Source of the DNA: Bog-756 sp963741055
Lineage (GTDB): Bacteria > Actinomycetota > Acidimicrobiia > Acidimicrobiales > RAAP-2
Assembly: GCA_963741055.1 (NCBI GenBank)
Contig: CAVUGU010000020.1
Coordinates: 1 to 64,000 of the forward strand
Reading direction: 5' to 3'
Length of the DNA stretch: 64,000 nt
Shown here: positions 57,031-64,000 of the stretch, in pieces
Layout of the letters: every line of letters starts with the position of its first letter
Position numbering within the stretch: the first letter of the stretch is position 1
Notes under the pieces: generated by a model
Database searches by the model: none
Told to the model about the DNA's origin: nothing
Seen by the model: the letters and a program-made list of their open reading frames with translations, nothing else
Translations under genes and position numbers: made by a program

Positions 57031-60000
57031 ATGCAAGGTTCTCGTTCGCGTTGGGTCTCCAAAGCTGCGGCGAAGGCCCTCGTGGCCTCGCTGGTGGCGG
57101 TGGCCGGAATCGGGATCATCGCAGTGCCCGAGGCCTTCGCGGCCACTCCGACGGTGACCTCGGTCTCCCCGACGAGCGGCACGATGAACGGCGGGACGAC
57201 CGTGACCGTCAACGGCAGCGGGTTCGGCACGACGGCCTCACCGAGCGTCACCGCGGTCTACTTCTCCAGCTGCCCCACGACCCTCCCACCCTCGCCTTGC
57301 AACCCGGCGGGGACCTCCATCCACGTCGTGAAGGGCACCCAGCTGACCGTGGTCTCCCCGGCCTTCGTCGGCTCCCCCACCAACACGACGGTCGACATCA
57401 TCGTCTACGACGGGGCGAACGGCTCGACGACCTCGTCCGCCGACCACTACACCTATGTCCCCGGCAAGCCGACGGTGACCGGGGTCACGACGGTCGCCAC
57501 TCCACCGGGGGGCCCGACCGGCGGCGGCACGGTGGTCAACGTCACCGGCACCAACTTCTCGGGGGTCACCGCGGTCGACTTCGGTTCGACCGCGGGTACC
57601 AGCATCCTCGAGAACTCGCTCGACTCGTTGTCGGTGACCTCCCCGGCGGGCACCGGCACGGTCGACATCACCGTGACCAACTCGGCCGGCACCTCCGCGA
57701 CCTCGTCGGCCGACCAGTTCACCTACAACTCGGCCCTGGCGATGGCGCACGGCACCGGCGCCTACGGGACCGGCTCGTCGACCTCGACCGGGCCCACCGC
57801 CCAGCCCCCGAACTCCGTGTTCAACGTGCTCTCGCTGATGACCGGCGGCCCGGCGGCCGACCCGAGCACCTTGACCGTGGTCTCCCAGCCGGCCTCGGGG
57901 ACCATCACCTTCAACTCCAACTTCTTGGTGTACACCCCCGAGCAGACCGACGGCGGGTCCTCTGGAGCCTGGACCTACGACGTCACGACGACCGGCACCC
58001 AGACCGGGAGCATCTCCATCTGTGAGACCGCCTCCCCGTCGACCTGCACCACCGCGACCATGACCTTCCTCCAGACCGCGAGCGGCGTCTACTACATGGG
58101 CGGCGTCGTCAGCACGTTCGGCCTCATGGTCGGGGTGAGCGAAGACACCGGCAACGGGATCGCGCTCGAACGACCCGAGCACTGCGCCCGGGGCCACCGT
58201 CACCGTGACCTCCGCCCCCGCCCAGGCCATCATCCCCCTCACCGACTCGGGACTCACCGTCACCAACGTCGGCCAGTACTCGGCGATGCAGCCGGTTCCG
58301 GCCGGGCTCACCCTGGTGCCGGGCTCGCTCAAGGTGATGGGCGGCGACTCGAACGTGACCGGCAAGTACACCGTCTCGTACTGCACCGCGGCCATGGGCT
58401 TCATCCCCAATGAGTGCACCGCCCAGATGACCGGCAACTACAAGACGACCTACCCCTACATCGAGACCTTCTTGAACACCGGGGCGAGCGTGCCCGGCGG
58501 AAGCGCCCTCGTGCTCCCGACTATCCAGGCGTCCTACACCATCAACCCGGGTGATGCCCCGGCACGGTGATCAACGACTACGAGACCGAGTTCGTCGCCT
58601 CGACCTCGATCACCAACGGCACCACCTCGGCCACACCGACCCTCGACGCCTACCCGAGCACCAACAGCTGCTCGGGACTGGGCATCGGCTGCGTCCCGCC
58701 CTACCAGGCGCCCACCGCACGCTGGAGCCTCACGGTCAGCGCCCCGACCTCCACGCCGTCAGTCACCTCGGTGGTCACCCGATAGCGGACCTCCCGGTGG
58801 CGGCACCCCGGTGACCATCACCGGCACCGGCTTCACCGGCGCGACCGCGGTCGACTTCGGTTCGAACGCGGCCACCAGCGTGAACGTCGTCTCGGACACC
58901 GAGATCACCGCCGATTCACCCGCTGGGAGCGGCACGGTCCACGTGACCGTGACCACACCAGGCGGAACCTCGGCCACCTCGCCATCCGACCAGTTCACCT
59001 ACCTCGTGACTCCAGTGGTGACCGGCATCTCGCCAACGTCGGGCCCGGCTGCTGGCGGGACCCCCGTGACCATCACCGGTACCGGCCTCGGTAGTGCGAC
59101 CGCGGTCGATTTCGGTTCCAACCCGGCGACGATCACCGCCGACACGCCACCTCGATCACCGCGACCTCGCCGGCCGGCAGCGGCACCGTCGACGTCACAG
59201 TCACCACCGGCGGAGGGACCTCGGCGACCTCCCCGTCGGACCGGTTCACCTACACGGTTGTCTCTGGTCCGAGCGTCACGGGGATCTCCCCGCAATCGGG
59301 ACCAACCGCTGGCGGGACCTCCGTCACCATCACCGGCACAAACCTGGCTTCGGCGATCGCGGTGCACTTCGGAGCGAACACAGCGACGCGTGACGGCGGA
59401 CACAGCCACCTCGATCACCGCGACCTCGCCGGCCGGCAGCGGCACCGTCGACGTGACCGTCACCACCGCCGGCGGGACCTCCGCGACCTCGCCGGCCGAC
59501 CAGTTCACCTACGCCTTGGCCCCGACGGTCACCATGATCAGCCCGGCTTCCGGTCCGAGCGGTGGTGGCACGTCGGTCACCGTCACCGGGACCAACTTCA
59601 CCGGTGCGTCGGGCGTCAAGTTCGGGACGATCGCCGCGACCACCTTCACGGTGAACACCTCGACATCGATCACCGCGACCTCCCCGGCGGGCAGCGGCAC
59701 TGTTGACGTGACCGTCACCACCCCGGGCGGGAGCTCGGCGACTTCCTCGGCCGACAAGTTCACCTACACGGCCACCAGTGGTCCGGCGGTCACTTCGGTC
59801 ACGCCGTCGAGCGGCCCGACTGCGGGCGGGACGACCGTGACCATCGATGGGGTCAACCTCTCCGGCGAGACGAGCGTGAAGTTCGGCGCCACCAGCGCCA
59901 CGGTGACGCTGGACACCGCCACGTCGATCACGGCGACCGCGCCCGCCGGCACCGGCACCGTCGACGTCCGGGTGACGACTGCCGCGGGCACTTCACCGAT

Positions 60001-61565
60001 TACTTCCTCCGATGAGTACACCTACGCGGCTGCGCCCGCCGTCACCGGGGTGAGCCCGGTGACCGGCCCGGCATCCGGCGGAACCGTCGTCACCATCTCC
60101 GGCACCAACCTCGCCGCAGCGAGCGCGGTCGACTTCGGATCGAATCCCGCGATCGTGAGCGCCGACACCGCGACCTCGATCACCGCCACCGCTCCCGCGG
60201 GTGCCGGAACGGTACACGTCACCGTGACCACTCCCGGCGGCACTTCCGCGACCTCGGCGTCGAGCCTCTACACGTACGTGCCCGCGCCGACAGTGAGCGG
60301 CGTGGTGCCGGCCTCGGGTCCGACTGCGGGTGGCACCAGCGTGACCATCAACGGGACCAACCTCGGCGGCGCAATGAGCGTCGACTTCGGTGGCGCGGTC
60401 GCGGTCATCACCTCGAACACCTCGACCTCGATCACCGCGACGTCGCCGGCGGGTAGTGGCACCGTCGACGTCACCGTCGCCACCCTCGGCGGCACGTCCG
60501 CGATCGTCGCCCGCCGACCTGTTCACCTACGTGCCCGCTCCCGTCGTCAGCGGGGTCAGCCCGAGTTCCGGGCCGACTGCGGTCGGCACGGTGGTGACGG
60601 TCAACGGCTCCAATCTCGCCGGAGCCACCAACGTGACCTTCGGGGGGATCGCAGCGGCCATCACCGCCGACTCGACGACCTCGATCACGGCCACCGCACC
60701 GTCCGGTTCGGGCACCGTCGACGTCGTGGTCACGACGGTCGGGGGATCTTCGGCCACCTCGGCCGCCGACCACTACACCTACGTTCCCGCACCGACGGTG
60801 ACCATGGTCGCCCCGGTCACCGGCCCAGCTTCGGGAGCCACCACGGTCACCATCACTGGCACCAATCTCACCGGGGCAACGACGGTCGACTTCGGATCGA
60901 ACCCGGCGGCCATCACCGCCGACTCCGCGACTTCGATCACCGCGACCTCCCCGGCGGGCAGCGGCACGGTCGACGTGACCGTCACGACCGTTGGCGGCAC
61001 CTCGGCAACCTCCGCGGCCGACCTGTACACCTACGTGGCCGCGCCGACTGTCACCGGGGTGAGCCCGACCTCAGGGCCTCCGACCGGTACCAACCCGGTG
61101 ACCATCACCGGCACCAATCTCGGTGGCGCGAACGCGGTCCGTTTCGGGACCAACCCCGCAACCATCACATCTGACTCCGACTCCGTGTTGACCGTGCTCG
61201 CCCCGGCGGGCAGCGGGATCGTCGACGTGACCGTCACCACACTCGGGGGCACCTCCGCCACCTCTTCGGTGGACCGGTACACCTACACGACGCCCGGCTT
61301 CCACATCGTGACCACCTCGCTGCCCGACGCCACGCGCGGCGTGGCCTACTCGGTGACGCTGCAGGCAACCGGCGGCATCCAGCCCTACAAATGGAAGAAG
61401 CTCACCAAGCCACCGAAGGGGCTCAAGTTCAACCGATTCGGTGTGCTCTCCGGCATCCCGAAGGCGAAGGACGCTCCCGGTACCTACCAGATCACCATCA
61501 GCGTCACCGAGCACACCAAGCCGAAGCAATCGGTCAGCACCACGCTCACCTTGGTCCTGCACTGA
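57031..61565 (+). CDS. Giant secreted IPT/TIG-repeat protein B, multiple frame breaks
   Basis: A paralogue of protein A, about 1,510 residues as a composite. The signal peptide (VPEAFA-ATP), two leading TIG units and the unassigned central module are closely similar to A. Ten diverged TIG units follow (about 58740-61290), then a He_PIG-like domain (LPDATRGVAYSVTL) at the end. Frame changes lie near 58168, 58565, 58773, 59146, 59389 and 60510. ATG 57031 sits in GGGGTTGTATCGATG, matching the context of A. The units are not near-identical, so B is older or under different selection. Extracellular adhesion or matrix role is inferred. Confidence 0.75.
58740..61290 (+). repeat. Diverged tandem TIG-unit array of protein B
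   Basis: Ten TIG units of about 250 bp, recognisable by VTGVSPTSGP-type starts, a VTITGTNL strand and GTVDVTVTT ends. Pairwise identity is clearly lower than in the array of protein A, with several units carrying substitutions in the GGGT turn. Confidence 0.8.
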
Positions 61566-62146
61566 TCCGGCGGGGCTCCTGGTTGGATCGGTGAGGGACC
61601 GCGAGCACCGTCTCGACGACCCCCATCACTTTGACCTTGGTGACCGCGGAGCCGGTCGAAAGCCACAGACCGTGTTCGAAGACGTCGCGCCTACTTCGTC
61701 ACCGATGGTGAGCGGTGCTCGCGAAGACCAGCTGAAGTTAGAGCGGTCTCCAGGTCGGTCGCGACTCGAGGTCGACTTCGCTCGAGTCCAAGTGGCGCTC
61801 TTGGTCGGTGTGCCGTGTAACGCAGAAGTTCATCGAAGCGTTACGGCGACGCGCGGTTCCCGCTTCATAGCGAAGTTGGATGTCACACAAAGTCCAGATT
61901 GCGACGGAGCGTGATCGTAAGCGCGCAACTGGACGCGGCCGAGCGGCGAAAAGGTTGCACTGCTGATACGTTGCCGCCAGCAACGGGTACTTGTAGTGGG
62001 GAGACGAATCGCGCGCCCGGGTCGTGAACAGCGGGCCCGACCCACCACTTCGGTGAAGTCGGTCGCCGGCATGCAGCGGCTTGTGGCGATCATCTTTTGC
62101 TGTTGAAGGAAAACGCCGCAGCCGTGTCGTCGAAGAGGGGAACAAC
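61566..62146. other. Intergenic region before the beta-helix gene
   Basis: About 580 bp without a supported gene. GTAACGC (61817-61823) and GCGTTAC (61838-61844) form a perfect 7-bp inverted repeat around a 14-bp spacer, overlapping the third GTGTAACGC element. A small hairpin GTTGC-cgcca-GCAAC lies further down, near 61970. It probably holds the promoter and leader of the next gene. Confidence 0.4.
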
Positions 62147-64000
62147 ATGAGGAAACGTGCATCCGTCGTAACGCTCGTCTGCGTACTGATCGCGGGCTTC
62201 GGGATCGTCGCTCGAAGAGCCGGCCGGAGCCACTACCGCTCCCACAGCTCCACCGGCCGGTACGCAACTCTGCAACGGCGGCGCCGACTCCTCCGAGCTG
62301 ACCGGACCGTCGACGGCACCTTCGGGGTCGGTGACGGTTCCCGCGGGTAACAACGGCAGCCTGGCCCTGCGCGCGAACACCACCTACTACCTGGCGTCCG
62401 GGACCCACACGTTCGGGACCTCGGAGTTCAGCCAGTGGCAGCCGGCTAGTGGCGACACCTTCATCGGAGCCCCGGGGGCCGTCATCAGCGGCCAGAACGT
62501 CAACGACTCGGCGTTCGATCTGAACGCGTCGGACGTGACCATCGAATACTTGACCATCGAGAACTTCGTCGCGCCGGCCGGGCAGATGGTCGTGAACCAC
62601 AACGGCGGAGCGAACTGGACCATCGCGTACGACTCCATCATCCACAACGGCGGCGCAGGGGTCGGCATCGGTAGCGGTGACGTGGTGGAGCACGATTGCC
62701 TCAGCGCGAACGACGAGTACGGCTTCTCTTCCTTCGGCGGGGCCACCAATGTCACCCTCTCGGACAACGAGATCAGCTACAACGACACCAACGGCACCTA
62801 CGACGAGGGCGCCTACGTCACGTCCTACTCGGTGACGAGTGACGTGGCGACGATCAACACCAAGGCACCGATGGATCTGAAGGTCGGGAACCCGATCATC
62901 GTGGGTGGTGGCTGCTCCACCGGGTGGTGTACCAACCTCTCCAAAGCAGCCCTGAACGGCACCTGGACGATTGCCTCGATTCCCTCGACCACCTCGTTCA
63001 CGTTCCACGTGACGACCGCCAATGTGGGCACGACCAGTGACCCGAGCGGGACCGTGGCCGACCCCCAGGTGACCTGCGGCTGCGCTGGTGGCGGCAAGTT
63101 CTGGAACACGGCTGGCGCCACGGTGGCCGACAACTGGGTCCACGGCAACGGCGACGTCGGGATCTGGGCGGATACCGACAACTCCGGGTTCGACATCAGC
63201 GGCAACTACATCGCTTCGAACTGGGCCGAGGGCATCATCTACGAGATCAGCTACAACGCGGACATCACCGACAACACGCTGATCGACAACGCGTGGGGTG
63301 GTGGTCCTTCGCCGGGGCTCGGTGGCTTCCCCGATCCGGCCCTCTACATCTCGGAGTCGGGGAGCGACAGCCGGGTGGCCGGGAACTACGGCCCCATGTT
63401 CAACGTCTCGGGGAACGGCTTCGTCGACAACTGGAGTGGCGTCGTCATCTACGAGAACTCCAACCGAGCGTGCGGCATCAGCAACGACCAGTACTGCACG
63501 CTGGTCGCCCCTGGCACCTACACGTTGTCGTCGTGCGCCGCCCACATCCCGAACGGCAGCGGCAGCGCCACCCCGGACTACGTCGACAACTGCCGCTGGA
63601 AATCGCAGAACGTCTCGGTGGACGACAACGTCTTCGACTTCACCCCGGGCGACATCGGGGCGGACTGCACCACGTCGATCTTCTGCGGCTACAACGGGCT
63701 GTTCAGTGAGCCGGCGACCACGCCGGGTTCGACGTGGGGACCGAAGGGTGCCGGGACGGTCCCTTGGCCCTCGGGCGCGAGCTATCCCTATGCGGGCTAC
63801 ACCGTCCCGAACAACATCTCCAACAACCAGCACAACGCCTACGCCGACAACACCTACTGCGCCGGGGGAGGCGCTGCCTGGAACTTCGTCGCCTTCGCCC
63901 AGGGCAACGGAGTGAGCAAGGGCAGCTGGACGGGAGGCCTCACCAACGTCCTCGGTACGGGCGACAAGTTCACCGCGCAGGACGCGGGCAGCACCTTCAG
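62147..64000 (+). CDS. Secreted right-handed beta-helix protein, 3' truncated, one frame break
   Basis: At least 617 residues, running off the window. The signal peptide MRKRASVVTLVCVLIAGFGIV is followed by a one-base insertion near 62214 (CTCGAAGAG where CTCAAGAG fits), then continues in the next frame with AGATTAPTAPPAG. The rest shows parallel beta-helix repeats: FDLNASDVTIEYLTIENFV, GVGIGSGDVVEHDCLSAND, VTLSDNEISYNDTNG and ADITDNTLIDNAWGG, like NosD or pectate-lyase-fold proteins. Extracellular carbohydrate binding or cleavage is likely. No catalytic residues can be assigned. Confidence 0.75.

Noticed and set aside
51474..61565. Interpretation of both TIG genes as true pseudogenes
   Set aside because: Conserved repeats continue across each break with protein-like substitution, and the insertions share a context, which fits sequencing error better than decay. 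Not excluded.
61830..63833. A 667-codon leftward open frame over the beta-helix gene
   Set aside because: The translation is Val/Arg/Asp rich with no recognisable domain, while the opposite strand encodes a clear beta-helix repeat protein.
1..64000. tRNA, rRNA and replication-origin signals
   Set aside because: I looked for conserved tRNA arm patterns, rRNA segments and DnaA-box clusters and recognised none, but no covariance search could be run.

Overview
The window is high-GC DNA with many GTG starts, short intergenic gaps and frequent 1-4 bp gene overlaps. Gene content (gatCAB, mycobacterial-style SDR and SCP2-like proteins, GT4/GT2 glycosyltransferases, sulfotransferases) suggests an actinobacterium, plausibly an uncultured Acidimicrobiia-like lineage. 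No rRNA, tRNA or CRISPR array was recognised, so the taxonomic call is inference.

Layout. 1-9 kb is housekeeping and miscellaneous: the end of a short-chain dehydrogenase, an MFS transporter, an SCP2-like protein, an esterase directly coupled to gatC-gatA-gatB, a secreted GH43 glycosidase and a CDF metal exporter. 9-24 kb begins surface-glycan biosynthesis: a GT4, methyltransferases, a FkbH-type HAD/GNAT/SGNH-like protein, an AT3-SGNH acyltransferase, a first sulfotransferase, a LuxR-type regulator, a PAP2 phosphatase, and a nucleotide-sugar set (epimerase, UDP-sugar dehydrogenase, CapD-like dehydratase). 24-51 kb is the core polysaccharide region: a Wzz-like protein with a degenerate ATPase, a polytopic membrane protein, a Wzm/Wzt-type ABC exporter, many GT4/GT2 enzymes, an asnB-GT-deacetylase-methyltransferase operon, six more sulfotransferases and a WbsX-methyltransferase fusion. 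51-64 kb encodes secreted proteins: two adjacent giant paralogues built from IPT/TIG repeats, then a right-handed beta-helix protein cut by the window end.

Together the genes look like a locus for making, sulfating, acylating and methylating an exported glycan, followed by large secreted matrix or adhesin proteins. Seven sulfotransferases in about 33 kb is the most striking feature, although no PAPS-synthesis gene is present in the window.

Caution: more than 20 coding regions or repeats are broken by single-base frame changes, mostly +1, often an extra G or C just 5' of an A. Homology continues across almost every break. Many are probably consensus errors, so frameshifted genes are annotated here as single composite genes rather than as real pseudogenes.
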